Origin: a bacterium
GTDB taxonomy: Bacteria > Bacillota > Clostridia > Lachnospirales > Lachnospiraceae
Assembly (NCBI GenBank): GCA_023666335.1
Contig: JAMPCE010000004.1
Span: 22,427-86,426 of the forward strand
Length of the DNA stretch: 64,000 nucleotides
Reading direction: 5' to 3'
Below are positions 51,925 through 60,857 of the stretch, piece by piece (the first letter of the stretch is position 1; each line of letters starts with the position of its first letter). The position numbers were made by a program, and so were the translations under genes. Under the pieces are notes generated by a model. That model saw only the letters and a program-made list of their open reading frames with translations, had not been told where the DNA came from and did not search any database.

Positions 51925-53333
51925 TTAGATCCCTTTCCGGTCAGCACGACCCAAACTGTGCGGAGCAGAATCTTGATATCCAGTCCCAGTGTCCAGTTGT
52001 CGATGTATTCCAGATCCAGCCGCACGACTTCATCAAAATCCACGATCTCGCTGCGGCCGCTGATCTGCCAAAGCCCGGTCAGCCCCGGCGTCATGCTGAT
52101 CCGCCTCCTGTAGTGGGAATTGTACTGTTCAAATTCCTCCTCCGTGGGCGGTCTGGTGCCTACCAGACTCATATCGCCCCTGACGATGTTCAAAAACTGT
52201 GGCAGTTCGTCGATGCTGGTCTTGCGGAGAAATCTGCCGACGCGGGTGATGCGGGGATCATTCTCCATTTTGAACATCAATCCCTGCATCTCGTTTTGCT
52301 TCTCCAGTTCTTTCTTTCTCGCCTCCGCGTCCACATACATGGAACGGAATTTATAGATCTTGAACCGACGGCCATTCTTGCCGATCCTTGTCTGGGAAAA
52401 GAAGACCGGTCCGGGGGAGTCCAGCTTGATCGCAAGCGCCGCAAATGGTGTAATAACAAGTGTTATTAAACAGCCGACCAGACCGCCCAGAATATCGATC
52501 CCCCGTTTCACTACCATGCGCCTGTAGTCAAAATGGTTGATGGAGTAGGTCACTACGGTATAGCCGGCGAAATTTCCCACCCGCACTTCCTTGCTGGGTC
52601 TTTCGATGATATCAATATTGTAATGACAGGCGATCCCCATAGATTCCAGATCATAGATCATGTGTTTTACAAAGACCATATCCTCGTCCGGCAGATTGAG
52701 AAAGACCTCGTCGAGCGGCATCTGCCGCGCCAGAGTAAGCACATCCTCTCTCCCCGCATTCACCGTGACTTCCTCAAACGTTTCTTCCTTTGCATCCGCA
52801 TCCACACAGGCAAGCGCCACGATCTCATAATTGATGTCCATAGCCTCTTTCAGCTTCTTCACCGTCTTTTGCAGGAGCGCCTTTTTCGTGATGATCATGA
52901 TCTTCACGATATTGGAGTTTGCGGTAAAGTAGATGCGGAGCGCCTTTTTCATCCCAAGCCGCACAAGCCACACCAGCAGGACATTGAGGATCGCGAAATA
53001 TCCGATCACCAAGCGGGAGACATCCGCGCCTCTTTGCAACATGAAAAGACATGCCATCACGGCCAGTTCCATAAAGACATTGAATTTCGTCACTGCAATC
53101 AGTTCAACCAGAACGCCTCTTTTTAAAAACTCCCTGTTCCAGTCAAAAAGAAAGCTGTAGATGGTACAGAACAGCAAAAAAACAAAATAGACCAGAAAAT
53201 GCAGCTCCGGCTCCATGACCCGCGCAAACTTTTCAAACCGTATCAGGATCGCAACGGCATAAGCCAGCGAAATACTAACCAGATCCGCCGCAAGCAGCAG
53301 ATAGCTCTCGATGAGTTTTGTTCTCCGATTCAT
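51921..53333 (-). CDS. Polyprenyl-phosphate sugar-phosphate transferase (WbaP/CpsE-type priming enzyme)
   Basis: The product has 470 residues from ATG 53333 (AGAGG seven bases upstream); the open frame before it is the promoter region. Four to five N-terminal membrane helices (about residues 10-120) are followed by a CoA-binding-like domain and a further helix (ILGGLVGCLITLVITPFAAL). The C-terminal catalytic domain has SPGPVFFSQTRIGKNGRRF, IYKFRSMYVDAEA, RRTSIDEL-type sequence LRKTSIDELPQFLN, DMSLVGTRPPTEEEF and PGLTGLWQISGR. It transfers a hexose-1-phosphate to undecaprenyl phosphate and so starts the repeat unit. A promoter lies directly upstream. Confidence 0.9.
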   Translation of the reverse strand: MNRRTKLIESYLLLAADLVSISLAYAVAILIRFEKFARVMEPELHFLVYFVFLLFCTIYSFLFDWNREFLKRGVLVELIAVTKFNVFMELAVMACLFMLQRGADVSRLVIGYFAILNVLLVWLVRLGMKKALRIYFTANSNIVKIMIITKKALLQKTVKKLKEAMDINYEIVALACVDADAKEETFEEVTVNAGREDVLTLARQMPLDEVFLNLPDEDMVFVKHMIYDLESMGIACHYNIDIIERPSKEVRVGNFAGYTVVTYSINHFDYRRMVVKRGIDILGGLVGCLITLVITPFAALAIKLDSPGPVFFSQTRIGKNGRRFKIYKFRSMYVDAEARKKELEKQNEMQGLMFKMENDPRITRVGRFLRKTSIDELPQFLNIVRGDMSLVGTRPPTEEEFEQYNSHYRRRISMTPGLTGLWQISGRSEIVDFDEVVRLDLEYIDNWTLGLDIKILLRTVWVVLTGKGSK

Positions 53334-53357
53334 AAAACACCTCTTAGTGACTATTAT

Positions 53358-53386
53358 ATCATAGACGCAAAAGCGAATACAGTAAA
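53358..53386 (-). promoter_or_regulatory. Sigma-A-type promoter upstream of the priming transferase gene
   Basis: On the minus strand TTTACT (53381-53386) and TATGAT (53358-53363) are 17 bases apart; an overlapping TATAAT lies at 53353-53358. The start codon is only about 20 bases further on, so the leader would be very short. This suggests that the priming gene begins its own transcription unit. Confidence 0.5.
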
Positions 53387-53395
53387 TCATTTCGG

Positions 53396-53443
53396 AAAGA
53401 ATGACGAAGTCATTCTTTGGTCGCAGACTGCCGAGTCTGCGAC
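53396..53443. repeat. Two adjacent perfect hairpins at the end of the polymerase gene
   Basis: The first has 10-base arms, AAAGAATGAC with GTCATTCTTT (53396-53405, 53409-53418), loop GAA. The second has 10-base arms, GTCGCAGACT with AGTCTGCGAC (53420-53429, 53434-53443), loop GCCG. The second shares its sequence with the hairpin at 47213-47232. They overlap the last codons of the Wzy-like gene and precede the promoter at 53358-53386. They could attenuate read-through, but no T-run follows, so I do not call a terminator. Confidence 0.55.
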
Positions 53444-54651
53444 ACTGCGACAGTGCACCCCAGCATCAGCAGCAGATAATTCCTGCCGAGGTAAACGGAG
53501 ATCAGGTGCGCTTCCACCACGGTATACACGGCAAACATCACAAAAAGCGCCAGCCCGCAGCCATCCCGCCTTTTCCACAGCCGCCACAGAAGCACAAGGT
53601 TTGCCGCGATATACAGGGCGCCCGGTATCACGCCGTAGCGGTAAAACACCTTGACCCATCCCATATCAAAATAGTAATTCATGCTATTCTTACAGGAAAA
53701 AGCGGACCATGTCTGGATCATGCCTTCGTTCTGATAAGAGTCCGCCAGCGTAATGATCCTGCCGCTGAGATAGCGGTCGATCTTTCCGAGCGCCACGATA
53801 TGACCATTATCCATAGGGTCATGATAAAAAAATTCATTCCACCGGGCATCACTCACCCGCTGGGCACAGACTGCCGCATCCACGGAAAAGGCGATGCACA
53901 GCGCAAAGACCAGAAACCCGCAGACATACAGAAACGCCTTTTCCCGAAAAGGTCTCACCAGACGCATCAGGAAAGCCCCCAGCAGAAAAGCTGCGGTAAC
54001 GAGCATGGCGGTCTTGGAACGCGTCAGCAGATATAGCCCCGTATTCAGGAACAGCAAGAAGAGATACCCGTACCATTTGATCTTGTCAAACCAGACATAG
54101 ACACCCAGCGCCGTCAGCATAAACGCCATGCAGGAAAGGGCGTTCGGATGCCCCATTCCCAGCGTATAACGGGTCTCCTGCACCGGCTCTTTCCCAATGT
54201 AGACCGTCTCCTCCGCCGTCTCATGGCCATACGCCTGTGTCAGACTGGTCTCTCCGTAAATGCCCGTCACCGAGAGCAGCACAATGCAAAGGCATCCCGC
54301 AAGCGTCACATAGAACGTATATTTCAACGCTTCGCGCAGAGGGATCCCCCGACATGCCGCCACGAACGTCACCATGCGGATCAGCTCGTTTTCTCCCGTG
54401 ACCCGGTAAGAAACAAAGGCGATCCCCTCCAGCAGAACGATGAGCGCCCATTCCCGCAGCTCGTACTTTGTGAAAAGAAGTTTTGCCGCAAAGAGCAGAA
54501 ACGTCAGGCGGAACAGATGCCCCTCGATGGGATTGGTATAGCTGCTCTTATCCGCGATGACCATGAGAAGCTCTATGGTCAGCCCAATATAGAAAACAAG
54601 GCGGGGGAGGTGGCTTTCATCCCGCAGCCGCCTGTATAGATCCTTGATCAT
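53410..54651 (-). CDS. Second O-antigen/capsule polymerase-like membrane protein (Wzy-type)
   Basis: The product has 413 residues with about ten hydrophobic helices. In the loop after the fourth or fifth helix it reads RYTLGMGHPNALSCMAFMLTAL, with the HPN motif common in Wzy proteins, followed by TRSKTAMLVTAAFLLGAFL. A long outer loop near residues 270-320 contains FFYHDPMDNGHIVALGKIDRY. It closely follows a GT17-type gene (20-base gap). Its last codons are formed by hairpin repeats, so the C-terminus may have been altered. Confidence 0.72.
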   Translation of the reverse strand: MIKDLYRRLRDESHLPRLVFYIGLTIELLMVIADKSSYTNPIEGHLFRLTFLLFAAKLLFTKYELREWALIVLLEGIAFVSYRVTGENELIRMVTFVAACRGIPLREALKYTFYVTLAGCLCIVLLSVTGIYGETSLTQAYGHETAEETVYIGKEPVQETRYTLGMGHPNALSCMAFMLTALGVYVWFDKIKWYGYLFLLFLNTGLYLLTRSKTAMLVTAAFLLGAFLMRLVRPFREKAFLYVCGFLVFALCIAFSVDAAVCAQRVSDARWNEFFYHDPMDNGHIVALGKIDRYLSGRIITLADSYQNEGMIQTWSAFSCKNSMNYYFDMGWVKVFYRYGVIPGALYIAANLVLLWRLWKRRDGCGLALFVMFAVYTVVEAHLISVYLGRNYLLLMLGCTVAVSQTRQSATKE

Positions 54652-54670
54652 AATCTTTCGTCCTCTTTCC

Positions 54671-55615
54671 TCATGAACGCCGAAGCAAACGTGCCGCTAT
54701 CCCCCGCAGCCTGCGCAGGCATTGCCGCAGAAAAAGCCTTGTCCGTTTCACGAAAAGCGCTGTCCTGCCGAGTGCGGGCGCGATGAGAAAATCATACTCC
54801 TCCATATGCTGCCGCAGATAAACCGGAAAGCTCTCGTCGATCTCCACCCTGACAAACCTGGCGTCCCGGTCAAAGATGTCCTCACCGCAGAGCAGCCTGT
54901 CCACCGCCTCATTGAGATAACGCTTGTTATTATATTCCTGATGGGCAGCAGCCTGTACTTTCACGCCGATGCGCTTTGCCACATCCCGCTCGCCGTCGCC
55001 GCCCATGTAACCAAAATGCCAGCCCCCCGCAGGAACCCGCACACTCCGCGGGTCTGTCGGAGACACCTCCCTCAAAAATACGATGCCCTCCGCCGGAAGC
55101 CCTGCAAAGCTGCATACTTTCGTGCCCAGCCACTGTCGCTTCTCCACCCCCGGAAATTCTCCGGTGATCGACAACAGATTTCCCGACACCTCCTCCATAT
55201 TCAGAAAGCAGTAAAACATCCGCTGTGCAAAGTGGTAGATCTTTTCGGGATCAAAGTCCCGCAGGATCCGCGCAAGCGTATCGGGATCCGGAATCTCGTC
55301 CACATCGCTGAAAATGATGATATCCTCCGGCTTTGCATCCGCCAGGGCGCGAATCAGCTGATTTTTCTGATATTTATCCCGCTCGTGGGTGGTGACGCCC
55401 TCCATCGGAGAGTCTTCCACCGCCACATAGCGGATCTTGTCCTCAAACTCTGAAAACAATACGCGGTTTTTGGCAAAGACCATCTCTTTCGGCTCTCCCG
55501 AAAAAGTGACCGCTGCCTCCTCCAGCACGAAATAGTCCACAAGGGGCGCGAGAATCTGCATCCGCAGCTTCAGGATATCCAGTTCGTTAAAAAAGGGAAT
55601 ACAATCAAATATCAT
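54671..55615 (-). CDS. GT17-family glycosyltransferase (beta-1,4-N-acetylglucosaminyltransferase-like)
   Basis: The product has 314 residues. The start MIFDCIPFFNELDILKLRM and the following VDYFVLEEAAVTFSGEPK are characteristic of GT17. The metal-binding motif is IIIFSDVDEIPDPDTL, and the C-terminal half has FYCFLNMEEV and GGWHFGYMGG, another GT17 signature. Eukaryotic GT17 adds a bisecting GlcNAc; in bacteria the family occurs in LPS and capsule loci. A basic C-terminal tail (RLFLRQCLRRLRGIAARLLRRS) may bind membrane phospholipid. Nine bases separate it from the upstream gene. Confidence 0.83.
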   Translation of the reverse strand: MIFDCIPFFNELDILKLRMQILAPLVDYFVLEEAAVTFSGEPKEMVFAKNRVLFSEFEDKIRYVAVEDSPMEGVTTHERDKYQKNQLIRALADAKPEDIIIFSDVDEIPDPDTLARILRDFDPEKIYHFAQRMFYCFLNMEEVSGNLLSITGEFPGVEKRQWLGTKVCSFAGLPAEGIVFLREVSPTDPRSVRVPAGGWHFGYMGGDGERDVAKRIGVKVQAAAHQEYNNKRYLNEAVDRLLCGEDIFDRDARFVRVEIDESFPVYLRQHMEEYDFLIAPALGRTALFVKRTRLFLRQCLRRLRGIAARLLRRS

Positions 55616-55623
55616 GTGTTATT

Positions 55624-56385
55624 TTATCCTTTCCATCTGCGCCAAAACAGCAACGGCCGCACGATATCCTTGCACTTTTGCCATCTGACTTTCCACGGAT
55701 TCACGAATTTCGGGTACTGCGCATTTCTGCCGCGCCACTTATGAAACAGGAAAGGAGCCTCCACGTCCTCGATCTCCGGAATCATATGCTCGTGCCCGAA
55801 ATACTTTGCCACCTCAATGGGCGCAAAACGCATCCCCGCCTCCTCGATCACATTCCTGTATTTACAGCAGAGGAAAGTATCTTCATTATAATTGTCGTCC
55901 TCCTCCATCTTTTCCCACGGAAGATCCGCCTGCCCGGGGAAGTCCAACAGCCGTTTGCTGCGGATCGACACGCTGTTGCCGACGCGCACGATCTTTCTTC
56001 TGCTGTCCCGATAAGCATAGTCGTTTGTCGGCAGGGGCCAGGGAGAACCGATATAGTCATAGTCTAAAAATTCATCCCGCCAGCTCTCCGGATGCACCAC
56101 AAATCCATCCGCATGTACGATGAGCGCAAAGTCCGTATGAATGTGCTCCCCCAGCTCGTACACCATTTTGTAGTTGAATTTGTCGATATCATTCAGTTTC
56201 GATGTGTGGGAATAGCGGATCCCTTTCGGCAGGGAAAGCGGCTTTCTGTGCGTGATCAGCACCACATCCCCGAACGCGATCCCCCGCATACTGTACTCCA
56301 GGGCACGGATCGTCTCATATAGGTTTACACTGGTCATCGCCGCAAGCGTCACATTCGGAAGCCGCAGCTTCTGTTTATCATTCAT
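55624..56385 (-). CDS. DUF5672-like putative glycosyltransferase
   Basis: The product has 253 residues from ATG 56385, with AAGGAG nine bases upstream; a longer frame would translate the hairpin repeat. The stretches NVTLAAMTSVNLYETIRALE and ALIVHADGFVVHPESW and YIGSPWP are the hallmark of DUF5672 proteins. The HADGF and DYIGSPW motifs are thought to correspond to a GT-A-type active site. Such genes occur in glycan clusters next to GT17 and GT2 genes. Enzymatic activity is inferred. Confidence 0.72.
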   Translation of the reverse strand: MNDKQKLRLPNVTLAAMTSVNLYETIRALEYSMRGIAFGDVVLITHRKPLSLPKGIRYSHTSKLNDIDKFNYKMVYELGEHIHTDFALIVHADGFVVHPESWRDEFLDYDYIGSPWPLPTNDYAYRDSRRKIVRVGNSVSIRSKRLLDFPGQADLPWEKMEEDDNYNEDTFLCCKYRNVIEEAGMRFAPIEVAKYFGHEHMIPEIEDVEAPFLFHKWRGRNAQYPKFVNPWKVRWQKCKDIVRPLLFWRRWKG

Positions 56386-56404
56386 ATTATGATACTCCTT
56401 TTGC

Positions 56405-56501
56405 AGAGAATGCCTTCTTTTCAGGCATTCTCTCGTGCGAGACATAGTACTTCTTGGCGTCGCGTCCTATGGCGCGGCGTCTTTAGAAGTACTTCTCGCA
56501 C
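56405..56501 (+). repeat. Compound hairpin element between the DUF5672-like and membrane-protein genes
   Basis: A first hairpin has 10-base arms, AGAGAATGCC and GGCATTCTCT (56405-56414, 56424-56433). A second, longer hairpin pairs 56435-56454 with 56485-56501 with a 3-base bulge, and its inner part pairs GGCGTCGCG with CGCGGCGTC. The inner pairs need G-U wobbles only if the + strand is the RNA, so a + strand transcript (antisense to the genes) is suggested. The stop of the membrane-protein gene lies in the loop. It has a general likeness to copies A-C but does not share their core. Confidence 0.45.
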
Positions 56502-58023
56502 AGCTTACGCTGACTTTATGGTAGTAGTTCGCCACCGCCAAATTCAGCCAGTTTCCGGAATCTTCACTCAGATCCTCGAAAGCAAACAGATACGGCTTTT
56601 CGCTGTAAGGCGCGACAACGACTTCCTCCACGTCCGCGTCGGTATAGACCGCATAACGCTCCATCGCCTCTTCATAAAAGGTCTGCGCCTCCCCTTTTGC
56701 CAGGGACCGCAGGGCGGAAATGCTCGTGTAGGTATTCTTGTCCGCCGTGAGCGCCCACACCGCCAAAAGCACGATCAGGCAGACCGCGCTCATACGGCTG
56801 CCCGCCCGCTCAAGGAACAGCCCGAACGCCTCCGTTGCACCGCCGTCTTCCGCCGTCTGCGCAGAAACCGCACTGTCCTTATGCACCACGCCCGCCCTGT
56901 GGGAGAGATATCCCATCCAGTAGGCCGTGACCAGAAGCGCCGCAATATAATAGGTCATCTGTATGATATTATCCACCCGGGAAAGCCCTGCCATCCCCAC
57001 CGCAAAGAGCGTGGGCGTAAACATCGCGGAGAGGACACAGTATGCCCCTGCCGTCACCAGGACCGGATGGGAAAACTCCCGATTCGACGCCTTTGTCAGT
57101 TTCCACAGAAGCGGCAGGAGCGCCAGCCACAGGATCACCACAAGCAGCGGCGTCCAGCGGATCGCAAACACCGCCATATGATAGAAAGAAAGCGCTATCG
57201 CCTTGACCGCGCCGTACCCCTCGTCCATATCGACGCTGCCGCGCTGCGCGTTGCCGGGCGCCAGCGTATTGACCAGAAAGCCTGCCGTCCCCGTAAGAAA
57301 CGGAATAATAACATATGCTATTTTATTTCTCTTTTGCCAGATCGCATATCCCACGAGCGCTGCCAGCAGGATCTCCATCTGCAAGCCTGTCACCAGATTG
57401 CCGCCGCCCACGCCTACGGAAAGAACGACCGCCGCCGCACAGCAGCATGCCGCCCTGCCTTTGCTTTCCGCCCGGATACTCTCCGACACGAGCGTCAGCA
57501 AAAAGAACCAAAGCGACTGCATCAGCACATAGTGAGTCGAACCGTTATACCAGTAGATTCCCTCAAAAGGCGCCTCGATCACCTGGTAGAACACAAAGAG
57601 CAGGAGGATCATGCACAGAGAAGCGCCCCGCTTCTCGCAGCCGAGCCACCTGACAAAGATATGCCGCCCCAGCACAAACGAAGAAGATGCAAACGCTCCA
57701 ATCATCAGGACAGGCACCACCCACGCGGTCTCATAGCGAAAATTCATCGGACACATTGCCATCAAAAAGCAGGACAGATAAGTCCCCTGCCAGTCCCGGT
57801 AAAAATCCATATTCTGCTGCCACGCCTCCTGCACGGACGCCAAAAAAGATCCCGTCGCCTGCCAGACGTCATGTACCCGTCTGCCGTAATCATAGTCGTC
57901 AATGCACATCACATTATATCTGCCCAGCAGAAAGAGAGGCAACAGCGCAAGAAGCAGGAACAGCGCCGCAGCCGCCACCATCCGCCCGGAAATATTCTGT
58001 TTTTCGCCCTTTTTCTGTTCCAT
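56467..58023 (-). CDS. Large polytopic membrane protein (DUF6056-like, possible GT-C enzyme)
   Basis: The product has 518 residues from ATG 58023 (AGGA upstream); the longer frame overlaps the preceding gene. It begins with a cytoplasmic basic segment and a helix (AAAALFLLLALLPLFLLG), then MCIDDYDYGRRVHDVWQATG, an acidic first loop as in GT-C glycosyltransferases, and DWQGTYLSCFLMAMCP. About ten further helices follow. The DDY and DWQGTY motifs agree with DUF6056, a family often found in Lachnospiraceae glycan loci. A lipid-phosphate sugar donor would be expected. The C-terminal 15 or so residues are encoded by a hairpin repeat. Confidence 0.68.
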   Translation of the reverse strand: MEQKKGEKQNISGRMVAAAALFLLLALLPLFLLGRYNVMCIDDYDYGRRVHDVWQATGSFLASVQEAWQQNMDFYRDWQGTYLSCFLMAMCPMNFRYETAWVVPVLMIGAFASSSFVLGRHIFVRWLGCEKRGASLCMILLLFVFYQVIEAPFEGIYWYNGSTHYVLMQSLWFFLLTLVSESIRAESKGRAACCCAAAVVLSVGVGGGNLVTGLQMEILLAALVGYAIWQKRNKIAYVIIPFLTGTAGFLVNTLAPGNAQRGSVDMDEGYGAVKAIALSFYHMAVFAIRWTPLLVVILWLALLPLLWKLTKASNREFSHPVLVTAGAYCVLSAMFTPTLFAVGMAGLSRVDNIIQMTYYIAALLVTAYWMGYLSHRAGVVHKDSAVSAQTAEDGGATEAFGLFLERAGSRMSAVCLIVLLAVWALTADKNTYTSISALRSLAKGEAQTFYEEAMERYAVYTDADVEEVVVAPYSEKPYLFAFEDLSEDSGNWLNLAVANYYHKVSVSCARSTSKDAAP

Positions 58024-58037
58024 ACCACGATCCTGTT

Positions 58038-59069
58038 CTAGTGCGGAAGCACTTTTCCGAGCCGCCGCAGCACACCCCTGCCGATCTTGCACAGATACGC
58101 CTTTTTATAGAGATACTGCGCGTGCAGTTTCATCAGGGAAAGCCGTACCCCTTTCGGCCGCGCGTTCACGTCAGCGTAGCGCTTCGAATGCTTCTTGTAC
58201 GCGGCAAGTTCCTCCCGGCACTGACTGTCCGTAAACACCCTGCCGTGCCGATCCATATAATGCCATCCCTGATAAATATTCTGCTCCGAAGCCCAATACC
58301 CGTCTGAGACATTGTGCCGCGCCCAGTATTTCGGCGCCAGGATATAGCGCACCGTATCGCTGGTAAAAGCGGGAAAATAAGCAAACGAAGAATTTGCAAG
58401 CAATAAATAACGAGCGTTTTTTAATATGCTGTAATCCTTTGCCAGATCAAAATTGTAAGCCGGAATCTCCGGCAGAAATTTATTGGCTTCCCGCACATCG
58501 TTGGTGATGATCATAAACCGCATATCCGGACGGATCTTTTTCATCTGCCGCATTCCCTGGATCCAATACTTTTTCCGCAGATACAGCTCCGGGGACCCCA
58601 TATAATCGCTGCATCGCAGATGTAAAATGCAGAGATCGTCCTGACAATATTCCCTGCAGTCGTACTCAGGTTTTACAGCCAGCCATTCCCGGATCTCGTC
58701 CTTATGGGAAATAAAATAGTCCTCCGCCTGGAAATTGCCGTAGAGCAGGGTGCCGTCCTCGATCTCAAACAGCGCGTTGTCCGTGTCCGTGACATAAACG
58801 CCGTGCGTCAGATCATGTTTGGAATTTCCCACAAAAAGGCGGGTCTCTTTCTCATAATATACTTGTTTGTAATCCTCTTTTTTCGAAGGCAGCCCCATAT
58901 CAAGATCCATAAAATAGAGTCCGCAGTCGCTGTGCATATTATTGGCAAAATGCTCCGGATCCAAAACGCTGAAAGCATACCCTTTATCCGCCGCGATACA
59001 TCTGGCTGTCACATAGAAAAAAAGCTGATTTCCCAGACCGAAGCCTTCCTGTGTCTCGATTCCTAACAT
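58038..59069 (-). CDS. GT11-like glycosyltransferase (divergent fucosyltransferase fold)
   Basis: The product has 343 residues; GGAG lies eight bases before the start, which overlaps the ABC transporter stop by seven bases. The N-terminal motif QEGFGLGNQLFFYVTAR matches the GT11 opening GGxGNQ in position and content. ICILHLRCSDYMGSPE-type sequence (CILHLRCSDYMG) replaces the HxRRGDY motif with HLRCSDY, retaining His, Arg and Asp. FMIITNDVREANKFL and LLLANSSFAYFPAF follow the family order. It is therefore a distant relative; whether the donor is GDP-fucose is uncertain. Confidence 0.72.
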   Translation of the reverse strand: MLGIETQEGFGLGNQLFFYVTARCIAADKGYAFSVLDPEHFANNMHSDCGLYFMDLDMGLPSKKEDYKQVYYEKETRLFVGNSKHDLTHGVYVTDTDNALFEIEDGTLLYGNFQAEDYFISHKDEIREWLAVKPEYDCREYCQDDLCILHLRCSDYMGSPELYLRKKYWIQGMRQMKKIRPDMRFMIITNDVREANKFLPEIPAYNFDLAKDYSILKNARYLLLANSSFAYFPAFTSDTVRYILAPKYWARHNVSDGYWASEQNIYQGWHYMDRHGRVFTDSQCREELAAYKKHSKRYADVNARPKGVRLSLMKLHAQYLYKKAYLCKIGRGVLRRLGKVLPH

Positions 59070-60835
59070 ATCTCTGTCTCCGTGATTTTCCCGTTCTCCA
59101 CCTTATAGATGAGATCGCATTTCTCGATCGTATTGAGGCGGTGTGCAATGATGATCATGGTCTTTCTGCCGTGGAAGCTGTTGACAGCCTCCATGACCGC
59201 CGTTTCCGTGTCGCCGTCCAGCGCGGAAGTCGCCTCGTCAAAGACCAATATCTCCGGATCATGATAAAGCGCCCTGGCGATCCCCAGCCGCTGCCGTTGT
59301 CCGCCGGAAATTCTGACACCTCTGTCACCTATTGTCGTGTCAAGCCCCTCGGGAAGCTCCTCCACAAACTGCTTTAACTGCGCCTCCGCAAGCACTTCCC
59401 AGATCCGCTCATCGTCGATCCTGTCCGCGTCGATCCCGAATGCGATGTTGTCCCGGATCGACTCGTCGATCAGATAGATCGACTGCGGGATATATCCGAT
59501 CTTCGAGAGCCAGGACGGATAATTTTCAAAGACATTGCGGCCGTCGCAGGTGATCGTCCCCTCCTGCACCTGTAACAGTCCCAGCAGAATGTCCACAATG
59601 GTGGACTTGCCCGCTCCCGAAGGTCCCATGATACCCACAGACTGTCCTTTTTTCACCTCCATGTGCGCATCCGTGAAAATAGGCTTGTCCGTATTCGGGT
59701 AAGTGTAGCTGATGTGATCCAGCACGATCCTGTCCGTCAGGATAAGCGGCGCACCCTCGTCCTCTTTCTGCCCGATAAGACCTGTCACGCTGCCGTTCAC
59801 GTCAAGTTTCATGTTCTCGGTCAGATTCTCATAGAGATAATCCAGACAGGGCTGCGCGTAGGCGATCTCCGACAGGTAGGTATTGATGCGGTTGGTGGCG
59901 GGCATCACGCGCACCGCAGCGACCGCAAGCGCGCCCAGACGGGAGACCAGCGAGGAAAAATCGCCGCCCCGCAGGGTAAATACCAGAATAAAGGACAGCA
60001 TCGCCGCCATAAAGACCGTCTCGATCAAAAGCCGCGGCGCATTGTTCATGACGGCGTAATTTCTCGCCACATTGGCGCCGACCGCACCGCTCTCGTAATA
60101 GTTTCGTACAAAAAATTCTTCCCGATGCAGGACTTTCACATCTTTTAAGCCGTAGATCGACTGGATCCGCCACTTGGCGATCCGCGACTGAATCTCCTGA
60201 TTTTTCCGCCCGATCCGATTCAGGCGCGGCTTCAGGATTTTTGTGATAACAAGTGTTATTCCAAGAAAAAGCAGCCCGCAGCCGATGGAGATCAGAGGAC
60301 TCACAATCGTCACCAGCACGATACAGATCGAGACGGCAACCACGATCTCCGTGATCATCTGGATCAACACCAGAATCAGTTGAAAGGCGTTGGGGATATC
60401 GCTGTCCGTCAGGCGAAACACCGTAGGAATATCCGCGCCCAGATAGTCCTCGTAAGGGCGGTTCAAAAATTCCCGCATCACACGGCTGATCATGCGGTTG
60501 CGGTTTCTGGTGACAAATGTATTCTGCACATAGACCTGAAACAGGAGATACAGATTCTTTACAACAAACAATGCGATCAAAGAAACGAGCATCACAATAA
60601 TAATCTGTCTGGAAGACTCGATGTGCAAGGCGGCAGCAATCCCTTTCACATAGCTTTTTTCCATGAATTCTTCCGGCGCCATCACCGCGTCCACCACGGG
60701 CAGCATCATCGAGACGCCCAGCGTCTCCAGCACGCCGCCGATCAGAATGAGGACGGCAAGTCCCGCAAGCTGCCAGAGCTGACGGCGGTCAAAGAGGTAT
60801 GCGATTTTTTGCAGGAGGGTCGGTTTCTTTTCCAT
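59063..60835 (-). CDS. ABC transporter, fused membrane and ATPase domains (PglK/MsbA-like flippase)
   Basis: The product has 590 residues from ATG 60835 (AAGGA upstream). A longer open frame exists but would translate the inverted-repeat element C. Membrane helices begin LWQLAGLAVLILIGGVLETL. The ATPase domain has Walker A MGPSGAGKSTIVDI, signature RISGGQRQRLGIARAL, Walker B ILVFDEATSALD, and the switch histidine IIAHRLNT. It is the first in transcription order of three such flippases and lies between two GT11-type genes. Confidence 0.86.
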   Translation of the reverse strand: MEKKPTLLQKIAYLFDRRQLWQLAGLAVLILIGGVLETLGVSMMLPVVDAVMAPEEFMEKSYVKGIAAALHIESSRQIIIVMLVSLIALFVVKNLYLLFQVYVQNTFVTRNRNRMISRVMREFLNRPYEDYLGADIPTVFRLTDSDIPNAFQLILVLIQMITEIVVAVSICIVLVTIVSPLISIGCGLLFLGITLVITKILKPRLNRIGRKNQEIQSRIAKWRIQSIYGLKDVKVLHREEFFVRNYYESGAVGANVARNYAVMNNAPRLLIETVFMAAMLSFILVFTLRGGDFSSLVSRLGALAVAAVRVMPATNRINTYLSEIAYAQPCLDYLYENLTENMKLDVNGSVTGLIGQKEDEGAPLILTDRIVLDHISYTYPNTDKPIFTDAHMEVKKGQSVGIMGPSGAGKSTIVDILLGLLQVQEGTITCDGRNVFENYPSWLSKIGYIPQSIYLIDESIRDNIAFGIDADRIDDERIWEVLAEAQLKQFVEELPEGLDTTIGDRGVRISGGQRQRLGIARALYHDPEILVFDEATSALDGDTETAVMEAVNSFHGRKTMIIIAHRLNTIEKCDLIYKVENGKITETEIC

Positions 60836-60857
60836 AAAAATAATTTCCTTTATTGAG

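Noticed and set aside
53396..53443. Rho-independent terminator at the end of the polymerase gene
   Set aside because: The two hairpins are perfect, but neither is followed by a T-run on the gene strand, so I list them only as repeats.
56389..58041. Long + strand open frame (550 codons) opposite the large membrane protein
   Set aside because: It is rich in Arg, His and Pro, has no recognisable domain or ribosome site, and mirrors a hydrophobic GC-rich gene on the other strand; it is a shadow frame.
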